From Pseudomonas promysalinigenes (GTDB lineage Bacteria; Pseudomonadota; Gammaproteobacteria; Pseudomonadales; Pseudomonadaceae): DNA of 64,000 bases. Numbering within the stretch: the stretch's first letter is position 1; the number at the start of each line of letters is the position of its first letter. The notes beneath the pieces were generated by a model. That model had not been told where the DNA came from and made no database searches. It worked only from the letters and a program-made list of their open reading frames with translations. Shown here in pieces: positions 1 through 9,206 of this stretch. The stretch spans positions 2,852,001 to 2,916,000 of the forward strand of contig NZ_CP077094.1 in the NCBI RefSeq assembly GCF_014269025.2. Reading direction: 5' to 3'. A program made the translations under genes and the position numbers.

Positions 1-1329
1 CACCATCCACCGCCCTTCGAGCGTTGCCGGCGTCACATACGCCAGCCCGGACGCATTCAAGCGCTCTGCCCACGCCCTGGTATGGGCATCCAGTGCTTGA
101 CCTTCAATCCCTACCGGCCGATGACGAATGCACAGTGTCTGCAAGTGCACAGGTGCCAGCAATTCCCACTGCGCCGCCGCCCCCACCTGCTCTGCCAGCC
201 AACGTGCATTGTCAAGGTCGCGCCGTAACCGCTGCTGCAATGCCTGGACCCCTTCGCTGCGCAACATGAACCACAGCTTGAGCGCCCGGAACCGCCGCCC
301 CAGTGGAATACCCCAGTCGCGCAAGTTTTTCACCTCACCATCCACCGCCGATTGCAGGTAGCTGGGGTTGGTGCTCATTACTCGTATCAAATGCTGAGGA
401 TCACGCACGTAGTAGATCGAGCAATCGAACGCTACCCCAAGCCACTTGTGCGCATTGACCACCACGGAATCAGCCAGCTCGATGCCGTCCCACATCCAGC
501 GGCACTCCGGCAGAATCATCGCCGAACCTGCCATGGCCGAGTCCACATGCAGCCACAACCCGCTGGCCTGGGCGATTTCGCCGATCGCGCGCAGTGGGTC
601 AAGGGCGGTAGTGGTGGTGGTACCGGTGGTAGCAACCACCGCACAGGGCTGGTTGCCAGCGGCCAAATCCTGTTCGATCGCTGCCTGCAGGGCCTGTGGG
701 CGCATGGCGAACTGATCGTCGGTGGCGATCAGGCGGATGTTGGCACGACCAAAGCCTGCCAGCAGTGCAGCCTTGTCCACCGAGCTGTGGGCATGAGCGC
801 TGACGTAGACGATCAGCGGCTTGGCCTCGGCCTGCAGACCGCCGCGTACCAGTGCGTAGTCAGTGGCACGCTCGCGTGCGCTGATCAGCGCTACCAGGGT
901 GCTGGTGGAGGCAGTGTCCTGAATCACCCCACTCCATTGCGCCGTCAGGCCAAGCAGCTGGCGCAGCCAGTCGAGGGTGGTTTCCTCCAGCTCGCTCAGC
1001 GCCGGGCTCGATTGCCACGACAGGCCCAGCACGCCGAGGCCAGTACTGAGAAAGTCACCCAGTACTGACGACAACGTACCGTTGGAGGGGAAGTAACCGT
1101 AGAAATCCGGGTGCTGCCAGTGCGACAGCCCCGGCATGAGCAACTGGTTGACGTCATCGAGAATCGCTTCGAAGGGCTCGCCCTGCTGGGGTGCGCCTGC
1201 AGGTAACTGGGCCTTGAGATAGCCTGGCTGTACCTGGGCCATGACCGGGCGCTGGGCAACGGTCTGGCGATAGTCGGCGATCAGGTCGATCAGTTGATGG
1301 CCGTACAGGCGAAATTGTTCTGGGGTCAC
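1..1329 (-). CDS. PLP-dependent aromatic amino acid decarboxylase, 3' end outside window
   Basis: Group II pyridoxal-5'-phosphate decarboxylase (aromatic-L-amino-acid/DOPA decarboxylase family), expected to be cytosolic. The window holds the first 443 codons; the family is about 470 residues, so only the last few tens are missing. It starts with GTG at 1329, preceded by CAGGAG. The N-terminal PGLSHWQHPDFYGYFPSN stretch, the TGTTTTTALDPL segment and the NAHKWL motif with the PLP-binding Lys near residue 295 are all visible. It follows a LysR gene on the same strand by 83 bp, which suggests local control. The substrate (L-DOPA, tryptophan or phenylalanine) cannot be fixed from sequence; DOPA preference is inferred from P. 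putida relatives. Confidence 0.9.
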   Translation of the reverse strand, partial: MTPEQFRLYGHQLIDLIADYRQTVAQRPVMAQVQPGYLKAQLPAGAPQQGEPFEAILDDVNQLLMPGLSHWQHPDFYGYFPSNGTLSSVLGDFLSTGLGVLGLSWQSSPALSELEETTLDWLRQLLGLTAQWSGVIQDTASTSTLVALISARERATDYALVRGGLQAEAKPLIVYVSAHAHSSVDKAALLAGFGRANIRLIATDDQFAMRPQALQAAIEQDLAAGNQPCAVVATTGTTTTTALDPLRAIGEIAQASGLWLHVDSAMAGSAMILPECRWMWDGIELADSVVVNAHKWLGVAFDCSIYYVRDPQHLIRVMSTNPSYLQSAVDGEVKNLRDWGIPLGRRFRALKLWFMLRSEGVQALQQRLRRDLDNARWLAEQVGAAAQWELLAPVHLQTLCIRHRPVGIEGQALDAHTRAWAERLNASGLAYVTPATLEGRWMV

Positions 1330-1412
1330 GCGTGCACTCCTGGGGGGTTATCCGATACCTCGCAGTCTAGGCCCCTGCGCTTGGGCGAATAACCCCGCTT
1401 CGTGCATAGCTG

Positions 1413-2357
1413 CTATGGCAAACCCGCAGCACCGCCCTGCACGCCGAACTGCGACTGCCGCCACAGCTCGAACACTCGGTTGCGCAACCAACGGTGCTCG
1501 GCCGAAGCTTGTAGGCGCTGATGCCACACCACCCAATAGCGCTGGGTATGCTCAACGAATGCCAACGGTCGCCATGCCAGGCCATGCAAACGGCACAACT
1601 GCCGAGCGATGTGCTCAGGGACGGTGGCAAGCGCCTGGCTGTTGCCGAGCACCTGCACCGTAGCCGAGAAAAACGGCACTTGCAGGCTGATGCGCCGCTG
1701 CAAACCCTGGGAACGCAGGTGGCGATCGATGAAGCTGTCCTTGTCGCCGCCGCCAGAGACCCGCACATGCTTGCAGGCCAAGTAATCGTCCTGCCCCAGC
1801 TGCTCGAGAGCCGCCAGGGGATGATCTTTGCGCATCAGGCATACCGCTCGGTCTTCGCCAAGCAGGCGACCGTGCAGGTTCGGTGGCGACTCGTCGAACA
1901 GGGTGGTAGCAAGGTCGATTTCACCGCTGGCAAGCAAGGCGTACTGCCCGGCCTGCCAGGTGCGAAAGTCGATGGACACACCTGGGGCCTCCTGCTCCAG
2001 CGCAGCCACCAGCAGCGGTAGCATGTGTTCGGCCACGTAGTCCGACGCGGCCAGGCAAAAGCGGCGCTCGCAGCGCGCTGGATCAAAGACGGCAGGTTGG
2101 CGCAGCGCATGAAGCGCTTCAAGCACTTGGCGCAGGGGCTCGATCAGGGTTTGGGCATGTTCGCTGAGCACATAACCACGGCCCTGGCGGACCAGCAGTG
2201 GGTCGTCAAAGGCCTCGCGCAGATGAGCCAACTGCCGGCTCAGGGCCGATTGGCTGACCCCCACGCGTTCGGCGGCATGGCTGAGATTCTTGAGCTGCAG
2301 GAGGCAGTCGAGGGTGCGCAGGTGTGCAAGGCTAAGGGTGGCGAAAGTCGGGTTCAT
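1413..2357 (-). CDS. LysR family transcriptional regulator
   Basis: A 314-residue LysR-type regulator. The N-terminal winged helix-turn-helix (about residues 8-67) includes LSHAAERVGVSQSALSRQLA, and a periplasmic-binding-like effector domain follows from about residue 92. The ATG at 2357 is preceded by GGGAG at good spacing. The gene lies directly upstream of the decarboxylase on the same strand, so its likely target is that gene or its own promoter; the inducer is unknown. A pair of REP-like repeats sits just upstream (2385-2485). Confidence 0.9.
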   Translation of the reverse strand: MNPTFATLSLAHLRTLDCLLQLKNLSHAAERVGVSQSALSRQLAHLREAFDDPLLVRQGRGYVLSEHAQTLIEPLRQVLEALHALRQPAVFDPARCERRFCLAASDYVAEHMLPLLVAALEQEAPGVSIDFRTWQAGQYALLASGEIDLATTLFDESPPNLHGRLLGEDRAVCLMRKDHPLAALEQLGQDDYLACKHVRVSGGGDKDSFIDRHLRSQGLQRRISLQVPFFSATVQVLGNSQALATVPEHIARQLCRLHGLAWRPLAFVEHTQRYWVVWHQRLQASAEHRWLRNRVFELWRQSQFGVQGGAAGLP

Positions 2358-2384
2358 GCAAGCTCCCGTCTGAAAAGCACAGGC

Positions 2385-2485
2385 CCATTAGCGGGTGAAC
2401 CCGCACCGGCAGGGCCGCACAAAACCAAAGCTTGTGTCATTCCTGCGGGGGCGGGTTCACCGGCGAATGGGCCGCTGAGCGGCCC
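2385..2485. repeat. REP-like inverted pair
   Basis: Two GC-rich elements face each other between the LysR and YebC-type genes: one around 2388-2418 with GCGGGTGAACCCGC, the other around 2441-2485 with CGGGTTCACCGGCGAATGGG followed by a GGGCCGC/GCGGCCC stem. They resemble P. putida REP sequences known from memory. A closely similar copy of the second unit occurs at 39966-39999. Confidence 0.6.
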
Positions 2486-2491
2486 TAGCGA

Positions 2492-3202
2492 TCAAGCCGT
2501 CAGACCGACATAGACGTTCTGCACGTCTTCGTTCTCGTCGATTGCTTCGAGGAAGGCTTCAACCTCGGCCAGCGCCTCGGCACTCAGGCTGGCAGCGCTC
2601 ACCGGGTTTTTCGGGGTATAGCCGATCTTCGCCGAAGTCACGGTAAAACCATGGTCTGGCAGCGCTTTCTGCACCGCATCCAGGTCGGTGGTGTCGGTGA
2701 TGAACAGGGTCGAACCCTCCTCTTCACCTTCCTCGAAGTCCTGGGCCCCGGCTTCGATCGCGGCCATTTCCGGGTCGGCGTCGCCTTCGGGGGTAGCTTC
2801 GATCAAGCCAACGTGGTTGAAGTCCCACGCTACCGAACCACTGGCCCCCAGTTGGCCCTTGCGGAACAGCACGCGAATCTGGGCAACGGTGCGGTTGACG
2901 TTGTCGGTCAGGCACTCGACGATCAGCGGCACTTGGTGCGGGGCGAAACCTTCATAGCTGACGGCGTGGTATTGCACGGACTCACCGTCAAGGCCTGCGC
3001 CCTTCTTGATCGCGCGCTCAAGGGTCTCGCGAGTCATCGAGGCTTTCTTGGCCTGGAAGATGGCCAGGCGCAGGCGCGGGTTCATGTCCGGGTCGGCGCC
3101 GGACTTGGCGGCGATCTGAATTTCCTTGGCCAGCTTGCCCATGATCTTGCCTTTGGCGTTGGCAGCTGTTTCTCTATGCTTGGCTTTCCACTGTGCGCCC
3201 AT
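2492..3202 (-). CDS. YebC/PmpR family (YeeN-like) regulatory protein
   Basis: A 236-residue member of the YebC/TACO1 family. Typical N-terminal features are MGAQWKAKH, the [18 protein letters not shown] stretch and the ERAIKKG segment, followed by [18 protein letters not shown] and an acidic middle domain. It is slightly shorter than canonical YebC (about 246) and its N-terminus is closer to YeeN-type paralogues. Family members are DNA-binding regulators and/or ribosome-associated factors that help translate proline-rich stretches; which applies here is not decidable. Purine-rich AGAGAG precedes the ATG. Confidence 0.88.
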   Translation of the reverse strand: MGAQWKAKHRETAANAKGKIMGKLAKEIQIAAKSGADPDMNPRLRLAIFQAKKASMTRETLERAIKKGAGLDGESVQYHAVSYEGFAPHQVPLIVECLTDNVNRTVAQIRVLFRKGQLGASGSVAWDFNHVGLIEATPEGDADPEMAAIEAGAQDFEEGEEEGSTLFITDTTDLDAVQKALPDHGFTVTSAKIGYTPKNPVSAASLSAEALAEVEAFLEAIDENEDVQNVYVGLTA

Positions 3203-3391
3203 GTCGACTCTCTTGTTTCCGCGGCCGGTTCAGGAAGCGACCGGCCAAAAGTGGGAGCAGTTTATACGCCCTCAGGCAGTGGATCGACAAGTAATCTCAT
3301 CGCCAGCACGCGCCCGCCTTAGGCGAACGTGTCACCGCCCTGGCGTGCTGCAGCGCTCACGCCCGATGGTGGCCACCTTCCTGCAAAGGGT

Positions 3392-4576
3392 TCAGGAGGG
3401 GCTGTAGGGCTGTACCGATTGGTCAACGGGGACGACCGGGCGGTTGCGCCAGGCCAGGGTCAACACCAAGCCCAACGCGGCCATCGAAGCGCCGGCGAAA
3501 GCGACCGCCGAATACCCCAACCCGGCGTTGATCACCGCGCCACCCAGCGCAGCACCGATCGCGTTCCCCAGGTTGAAGGCTCCGATGTTGACCGCCGATG
3601 CAAGGTTGGGTGCGTCCTTTGCCGCATCCATCACCCGCATTTGCAGGGGCGGCACCAAGGCAAAACTGGCAATGCCCCAGAGCAGAATCGCCAGTGCCGT
3701 GGGCAGCGACCACCCAAACGTCGCTGGAAGCACCAGCAGCACCGCGATCAGCACCAGCAGCGAAACGATCAAGGTCCGATCGACCGAGCGATCCGCCGCC
3801 TTGCCGCCCCACACATTACCGAGGGTCAGGCCGATGCCGAACAGCACCAGCATGGCTGTGATGAAGGACGTCGAAGCCTGTGCCTGGCTGTGCAGTATCG
3901 GCGCAATGTATGTGAACACAGTGAACATCGCGCTGGAGCCCACCACCGTGAGCGTCAAGGCCGCCAGCACCGGCCCGCGGCCCAATACTCGAATTTCGGC
4001 CATTACGCCGGCACTTTTGGGCAGCGGCACATCGGGCAGCGCAAACCACAGCGACGCCATCGCTACCAGGCCAAGGCCGGCAATGCCCCAGAACGCCGTG
4101 CGCCAACCGAGCAGTTCGCCAAACCAGGTGGCCAAAGGCACGCCGCCGATGGTCGCCAGGGTAAGGCCCATGAACATGGCCGCCACTGCGCCTGCGCGCT
4201 TGTCCGGGGGTACCACGCTGGCCGCTACCACCGAACCCACGCCGAAGAACGCACCGTGGTTCAGCGAGGTGACCACCCGCGCCAAGAGCAGGCTCTGATA
4301 GTCGGTAGCCATCGCCGACATCACGTTGCCCAGGGTGAAAATGGCCATCAGCCCGATCAATAAATAACGCCGCGGGATTTTGCCGGTAGCCAGGGTCATC
4401 AAGGGGGCACCGATCAGCACGCCCAAGGCGTAGGCACTGACCAACAGGCCTGCCGCCGGGATGGATACGCCAAGATCGGCGGCGATACCGGGCAGCATAC
4501 CCATGGGGGCGAACTCGGTGACACCGATGCCGAAGGCGCCGATGGCCAGTGCCACAAGAGGGGGATTGATTCGCAT
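3392..4576 (-). CDS. MFS transporter, DHA1/AraJ-type
   Basis: A 394-residue inner-membrane carrier of the major facilitator superfamily with about 12 hydrophobic segments. The N-terminus GAFGIGVTEFAPMGMLPGIA matches the sugar efflux/chloramphenicol-resistance (AraJ, YdhP, SotB) branch of DHA1. GGAGCC precedes the ATG at 4576. It diverges from a LysR gene at 4671, an arrangement typical of a regulator controlling an efflux pump. The substrate cannot be told from sequence. Confidence 0.88.
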   Translation of the reverse strand: MRINPPLVALAIGAFGIGVTEFAPMGMLPGIAADLGVSIPAAGLLVSAYALGVLIGAPLMTLATGKIPRRYLLIGLMAIFTLGNVMSAMATDYQSLLLARVVTSLNHGAFFGVGSVVAASVVPPDKRAGAVAAMFMGLTLATIGGVPLATWFGELLGWRTAFWGIAGLGLVAMASLWFALPDVPLPKSAGVMAEIRVLGRGPVLAALTLTVVGSSAMFTVFTYIAPILHSQAQASTSFITAMLVLFGIGLTLGNVWGGKAADRSVDRTLIVSLLVLIAVLLVLPATFGWSLPTALAILLWGIASFALVPPLQMRVMDAAKDAPNLASAVNIGAFNLGNAIGAALGGAVINAGLGYSAVAFAGASMAALGLVLTLAWRNRPVVPVDQSVQPYSPS

Positions 4577-4670
4577 GAGAGGCTCCTTATCTATGACGCG
4601 AATGCTACGATCACTCCCTTTTGCGCACTAGACAGCTTTATTGGCAATCACCTTTGCGCTGGAGGCACAA

Positions 4671-5582
4671 ATGGAATACTACGGTCGATCCGGGGAAATG
4701 GAGGTGTTCTGCAAGGTGGTCGAAAGCGGCAGCCTGTCGGGCGCCGCACGGGCGCTGGGCCTTACACCGTCAGCGGTGAGCCGCATCGTTGCCCGTGCCG
4801 AGCAGCGCCTGGGGACTCGCCTGCTACTGCGCACCACACGCGCGATCAACCTGACCACCGAGGGTGAGGCCTATCTGCGCGGCGCCCGGCGCATCCTGGC
4901 AGACCTGCTGGAGGTCGAAGAGGCGATCACCGACCAAGGGGTACCACGGGGGCGTTTACGGGTCAGTGCGGCACTCGGCCACGGACGCCAGACCCTAGTG
5001 CCCTTGCTGACGGCATTCAGCGCCCAGTATCCACAGGTGCTGGTGGACCTGGCCCTGAGCGATGAAATCGCTGACATCCATGGCGGGCAAGCCGATGTCG
5101 CGCTGCGCTTTGGCCAGCTGCCAGACAGCTCGCTTACTGCACGTTACATAGGCCACACTGGCCAGGTAGTGGTGGCATCGCCCGAGTACCTGGCACGCTG
5201 CGGTACGCCACAAGTGCCTGAGGACCTGGAAAAGCACAACTGCCTGCGCTTCAACTTCCGGCGCGCGGCGCCGGATTGGCCTTTTCGTCGCGGGCAAGCG
5301 CATTTTTCAATGAAGGTAACGGGTAACATCGAGTGCAACAGTGGCGAAGCGCTCGCGCAGTTGGCCAGGTTGGGGGCAGGCATCGCCCGGATTGGTACAT
5401 TCACCGTGGCAGATGAGTTGAAAAGCGGCCAGCTGGTGGCGCTTCTTGAGGACTACAACCCTTGCGACCAGGAGCCTTTGCACGCCGTGTTCGTGGGCGG
5501 GTCGGCGATGCCAGCGCGGGTGCGGGTGTTCGTGGACTTTCTGGTGGAGCACCACAAAGCCTGGCCCCAGGCATTGGGCTGA
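4671..5582 (+). CDS. LysR family transcriptional regulator
   Basis: A 303-residue LysR regulator with the N-terminal winged helix (EVFCKVVESGSLSGAARALG, then TPSAVSRIVARAEQRLG) and an effector domain of the CrgA/AaeR-like type. The ATG at 4671 is chosen because GGAGG lies eight bases upstream; a TTG 30 bases earlier has no such signal. It is transcribed away from the efflux MFS gene, with 94 bp between them that must hold both promoters. Control of that pump is an inference from arrangement. Confidence 0.9.
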   Translation: MEYYGRSGEMEVFCKVVESGSLSGAARALGLTPSAVSRIVARAEQRLGTRLLLRTTRAINLTTEGEAYLRGARRILADLLEVEEAITDQGVPRGRLRVSAALGHGRQTLVPLLTAFSAQYPQVLVDLALSDEIADIHGGQADVALRFGQLPDSSLTARYIGHTGQVVVASPEYLARCGTPQVPEDLEKHNCLRFNFRRAAPDWPFRRGQAHFSMKVTGNIECNSGEALAQLARLGAGIARIGTFTVADELKSGQLVALLEDYNPCDQEPLHAVFVGGSAMPARVRVFVDFLVEHHKAWPQALG

Positions 5583-5694
5583 GTAAGCTGCCCTTTGAAC
5601 GCGCCATCGGCCGTAGGCGGTCATGGTTGACTTCTGTGTGGCAGAACCGCAACTCTCAGCACCATCGCCACGACCAACCCCAGGGCCTACGACA

Positions 5695-6681
5695 ATGCGC
5701 ATTGCCATTCCAGACGACTATCAGGACGTGATCCGCACACTCGATTGCTACAAGCGCCTGGCAGGGCATGAGGTGAGCGTGTTTCACGATAGGCAGCCTG
5801 CCTCACTGGAGGCATTGGCTGCACGTCTGGCCAACGCCGACGCCCTGGTGCTGACCCGTGAGCGCACCCGTATCGACGCAGCCCTGCTCGAGCGCTTGCC
5901 CAACCTCAAGCTGATCAGCCAAACCGGCAAGGTCGCGGGGCACCTTGACCTTCAAGCGTGCACCGCCCGCGGCATCGTCGTCACCGAGGGGCGTGGCTCG
6001 CCGGTGGCACCGGCTGAGCTGGCTTGGGCGCTGATCCTCAATGCCCGGCGCCAACTGGTGCCGGCGATCGAAGCCTTCAAACAAGGCCAATGGCAGGTCA
6101 ATCTGGGCCAGGCAGTGGCCGGCCAGGTACTGGGCATCTGGGGTTACGGCAAGATTGGCCAGCGCCTGGCCCGCTACGCCCAGGCATTCGACATGCCGGT
6201 ACTGGTGTGGGGCAGCGAAGCCAGCCGGGCTGCGGCACAGGCGCACGGGCATCGGGCGGCGGCGTCGCGCGAGGCCTTTTTCGCCGAGGCCGATATCCTC
6301 AGCCTGAACCTGCGTTTGTCAGATACCACGCGCCATGCTGTGACCTTCGCCGATTTGTCACGCATGAAGGCCGATGCCCTGCTGGTAAACATCAGCCGTG
6401 CCGAACTCATCGCTCCGGGGGCGCTGCTGCAGGCGCTCGAAGCCGGCAGGCCAGGCTTCGCAGCAGTGGATGTCTTCGAGCAGGAACCGATCCTAGCCAC
6501 TGACCATCCGCTGCTCACCCACCCCCGGGTGCTAAGCACACCGCACCTTGGCTACGTGGAAAGGAACGGCTACGAGCTTTATTTCGGCGATGCGTTCGAC
6601 AACCTACTGGCCTTTTTCCAGGGCACTCCGAAGAACGTGGCCAATCCCCACGCACTCAACACATCTCGCCCTGGGCCTTAA
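5695..6681 (+). CDS. D-isomer-specific 2-hydroxyacid dehydrogenase
   Basis: A 328-residue NAD(P)-dependent oxidoreductase. The N- and C-terminal substrate-domain parts flank a Rossmann domain with IWGYGKIGQRLARYA (about residues 145-160). The catalytic Arg is in NISRAELI, the Glu in FEQEP and the His in TPHLGYVERNGYE. The start is placed at ATG 5695, giving the MRIAIPDDYQD terminus usual for this branch; an upstream in-frame start at 5623 would add 24 low-complexity residues. The 3' end overlaps the convergent FNT gene by four bases. The substrate is unknown. Confidence 0.88.
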   Translation: MRIAIPDDYQDVIRTLDCYKRLAGHEVSVFHDRQPASLEALAARLANADALVLTRERTRIDAALLERLPNLKLISQTGKVAGHLDLQACTARGIVVTEGRGSPVAPAELAWALILNARRQLVPAIEAFKQGQWQVNLGQAVAGQVLGIWGYGKIGQRLARYAQAFDMPVLVWGSEASRAAAQAHGHRAAASREAFFAEADILSLNLRLSDTTRHAVTFADLSRMKADALLVNISRAELIAPGALLQALEAGRPGFAAVDVFEQEPILATDHPLLTHPRVLSTPHLGYVERNGYELYFGDAFDNLLAFFQGTPKNVANPHALNTSRPGP

Positions 6682-7487
6682 CTCGCGGGGGCCTGAGATG
6701 ACTGCGCCGTTGCCTGGTGCTTGGCAGCGGCGCCGAACGATACATAGTAAGCAAGGCCCACGAAAATCGCCCCACCCACCGCGTTGCCGAGAAATACCGC
6801 CACCAGGTTGTGCAGCAGGGCGGCCCAGCTCAGGTAACCGGCGAAGATTGCAGCAGGGATGAGGAACATGTTGGCCACCACATGCTGAAAGCCGATGGCC
6901 ACAAACGCCATGATCGGGAACCAGATGCCCAGGACCTTGCCACTCATCTCCCGGCTTGCGTAGGCCAGCCAAACCGCCAGACACACCAGCCAATTGCAAC
7001 CGATGCCGGAAACGAAGGCATGTACGAAGTCGGCGCTGGCCTTGCTCGTGGCCCCGGCCACCGTCTTGTCCAGGTAGGCACCTTCGGTAAGGCCCAGCAG
7101 GTGGCCGAAGAAGTAGGCCACGAACAAGGCCCCCAGCAAGTTGGCCAACGTCACCCAAAGCCAGTTACGCGCCACGGCCGCCACGCGGATACGCCCGGCG
7201 AACATGGCTAAAGGCAGGCTCATCATGTTGCCGGTCAGCAGCTCACCTCCGGCCAGGATCACCAGAATCAGGCCGATGGGAAACACTGCCGCACCCAGCA
7301 GATTGCCCAGCGAGGCCCACTGCCCGGGAATCATGGCGCTGACATGGATGGCCAGGATAAAGCCCATCGAAATGAAGCCGCCGGCGAGAAACCCCAGAAT
7401 CAGCAAGGCACGGGCGGGCAACTGGGCTTTCTTGGTACCGGCCTCGATAACGAGTTCGGTGATCTGGGAGGGTGCATTGACAGACAT
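6678..7487 (-). CDS. Formate/nitrite transporter (FNT) family channel
   Basis: A 269-residue inner-membrane protein with six predicted hydrophobic segments. Family signatures include GFLAGGFISMGFILAI, ILAGGELLTGNMM near residue 85 and the VANMFLIP stretch in the second half. FNT proteins form pentameric channels for small monovalent anions such as formate, nitrite or hydrosulfide; selectivity is not readable here. It has no obvious operon partner: it converges on the hydroxyacid dehydrogenase, and 365 bp without genes lie upstream. Confidence 0.88.
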   Translation of the reverse strand: MSVNAPSQITELVIEAGTKKAQLPARALLILGFLAGGFISMGFILAIHVSAMIPGQWASLGNLLGAAVFPIGLILVILAGGELLTGNMMSLPLAMFAGRIRVAAVARNWLWVTLANLLGALFVAYFFGHLLGLTEGAYLDKTVAGATSKASADFVHAFVSGIGCNWLVCLAVWLAYASREMSGKVLGIWFPIMAFVAIGFQHVVANMFLIPAAIFAGYLSWAALLHNLVAVFLGNAVGGAIFVGLAYYVSFGAAAKHQATAQSSQAPAS

Positions 7488-7852
7488 TTGAAAGGCTCGA
7501 ACGCAGGGACGACAGCGATGCCAGAAGGCATGCCGAAGATCGTGAATTTACGGTTTGCGGGGGTGTGGCGGCGGTAGGTCAGGAGGAAGGCAAAGCGGAT
7601 GATCTCTGGGTTGCAGCGAACAGCGGGGCAAGTTACTGAGGCAGGTTGTCGCAGTCAAATTGATAGCGTGGATGGGTTGATAGACAGCGTTGATGACTCA
7701 GCCGAGCGGGCCAGGGCCCGTCGCGATCTGGATGGCTCGCCCACCGTCATTTAGCACCGGCGGCGCAGCGAGCAGCGCCGATATGAAATCGCCCATCCTG
7801 GAGGGGCATTGGCCTATGATTGAGCCTGTTGCCGTTTTTCCCAGGACAATCC
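7488..7852. other. Intergenic region, divergent promoters presumed
   Basis: This stretch separates the FNT gene (minus) from the 5'-nucleotidase (plus), so it should contain both promoters. I see no open frame with a ribosome site, no long inverted repeat and no clear operator. Confidence 0.5.
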
Positions 7853-8890
7853 ATGCCCTACCCCATCGAGCAGAAACTCGTCGTCGGCGTCGCCTCCAGC
7901 GCTCTGTTCGACCTGACGGTGTCCGACGACATTTATCAAGCCGAAGGCGTCGAAGCGTACCGCCTGCATCAGGAACAAAACCTCGACGTGCCCTTCCCCA
8001 AAGGCGTGGCGTTTCCGTTCATCCGGCGTTTCCTGAGCATCAACCAAGCCTTCCCCGAACAACTGCCGGTCGAGGTGGTGCTACTCTCGCGCAATTCCCC
8101 AGAGACGGGGCTACGGGTGTTCCGCTCGATCAACCACTACAACCTGGATATCACCCGGGCAGCGTTCATGTCCGGGCGCTCACCCTACGAGTACATCCCC
8201 GCGTTCAACGCTTCGCTGTTTCTCAGCGCCCACGAGGGCGACGTGCAGCGCGCCATCGATGCCGACTACCCTGCTGGCCTTGTGCTGCCCACGCGCATCT
8301 ATGATGACGAAATCGACTCCGAATTACGCGTGGCCTTCGACTTCGATGGCGTCATCGCCGATGACGAGGCAGAGAGTGTGTACAAACAGCACCTTGATCT
8401 GGGTGAGTTCCAGGCCCATGAGCGCGACCGCAAGGCCATCCCACACCAACCTGGGCCCCTGGCAGACCTGTATCGCAAGCTCTCGCTGATACGCCAGCTC
8501 GAAGACCGCAAGCTGGCAGAGGACCCGCAGTACAAGCGGATTCTGCGTATCGCGATGGTCACGGCGCGTAACGCTCCAGCCCATGAGCGAGTGGTGACAA
8601 CACTTAAAAACTGGGGCGTTTCGCCAGACGAGTCATTCTTCCTCGGCGGCATGGAGAAGGCTCGCGTGCTTCAGATCTTGAAGCCACATATGTTCTTCGA
8701 CGATCAACGCAGCCATTTGTTCTCGGCCGCAGGTGACCTGCCAATGGTCCATGTGCCGTTTGGCATAGCGAACAAGGTGCCTGCCGCCCCGCCATTGGCC
8801 CCAAGCAGGCGCCACAACGATTCGCTCGTCGAACAGCGACCTGAAGATCGGTTTGCCCCAGGCACGCAGTTACAGCCTCAGGGCGACTGA
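7853..8890 (+). CDS. 5'-nucleotidase, cytosolic NT5C1-like family
   Basis: A 345-residue protein of the 5'-nucleotidase family resembling animal cytosolic 5'-nucleotidase 1, which hydrolyses nucleoside monophosphates. The HAD-like motif RVAFDFDGVIADDEAE lies near residue 165, and later acidic and lysine motifs (AMVTARNAP, FLGGMEKARVL, FFDDQRSH) fit the catalytic core. The start at ATG 7853 follows AGGA at normal spacing; an upstream GTG at 7820 is less likely. The C-terminal 13 bases overlap the convergent lipoprotein gene. Confidence 0.87.
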   Translation: MPYPIEQKLVVGVASSALFDLTVSDDIYQAEGVEAYRLHQEQNLDVPFPKGVAFPFIRRFLSINQAFPEQLPVEVVLLSRNSPETGLRVFRSINHYNLDITRAAFMSGRSPYEYIPAFNASLFLSAHEGDVQRAIDADYPAGLVLPTRIYDDEIDSELRVAFDFDGVIADDEAESVYKQHLDLGEFQAHERDRKAIPHQPGPLADLYRKLSLIRQLEDRKLAEDPQYKRILRIAMVTARNAPAHERVVTTLKNWGVSPDESFFLGGMEKARVLQILKPHMFFDDQRSHLFSAAGDLPMVHVPFGIANKVPAAPPLAPSRRHNDSLVEQRPEDRFAPGTQLQPQGD

Positions 8891-9057
8891 CGCGGCATGC
8901 ACTTTTCCACCAAGCTATCCCGGCTGGGATTGTTGGGCAGCGTTTTCAGCCGATCGGGCTGGCAATGCTCATCGGAGACTGCGTAGTGGGAGGAGTCGTC
9001 GCCACAGGCCGCCAACAAGGCAGCGGCGACCAGCATTAGCAGGTAGCTGCGAATCAT
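8878..9057 (-). CDS. Small lipoprotein, TrbK-like
   Basis: A 59-residue protein with a lipoprotein signal: hydrophobic LLMLVAAALLAAC, with the lipobox cysteine at residue 18 from the ATG at 9057 (a GTG at 9069 would add four residues). The mature part HCQPDRLKTLPNNPSRDSL followed by VEKC has the two-cysteine spacing I associate with TrbK entry-exclusion lipoproteins. That match is from memory and weak, and no conjugation genes are nearby. Its 3' end overlaps the 5'-nucleotidase gene. Confidence 0.6.
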   Translation of the reverse strand: MIRSYLLMLVAAALLAACGDDSSHYAVSDEHCQPDRLKTLPNNPSRDSLVEKCMPRQSP

Positions 9058-9206
9058 CTGCGCACTCACTCAATGGACGGGGGCAAAGGCTGTAGAACAA
9101 AGCATCGCTGCCCAAAGCGTAGCGCGCCGTTTCGCGAGTTCAATGCCAGGCCAGCACGGTTCGGCCGGTGCTAAGCTCAGTGGCTTACAACTGCAAGAGG
9201 TGCCCC

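Noticed and set aside
352..1068. 238-codon plus-strand frame at the left edge
   Set aside because: Antisense to the PLP decarboxylase whose motifs are continuous on the minus strand.
3329..4363. 344-codon plus-strand frame opposite the efflux MFS gene
   Set aside because: Arg/Gln/His-rich shadow of a hydrophobic membrane protein gene.
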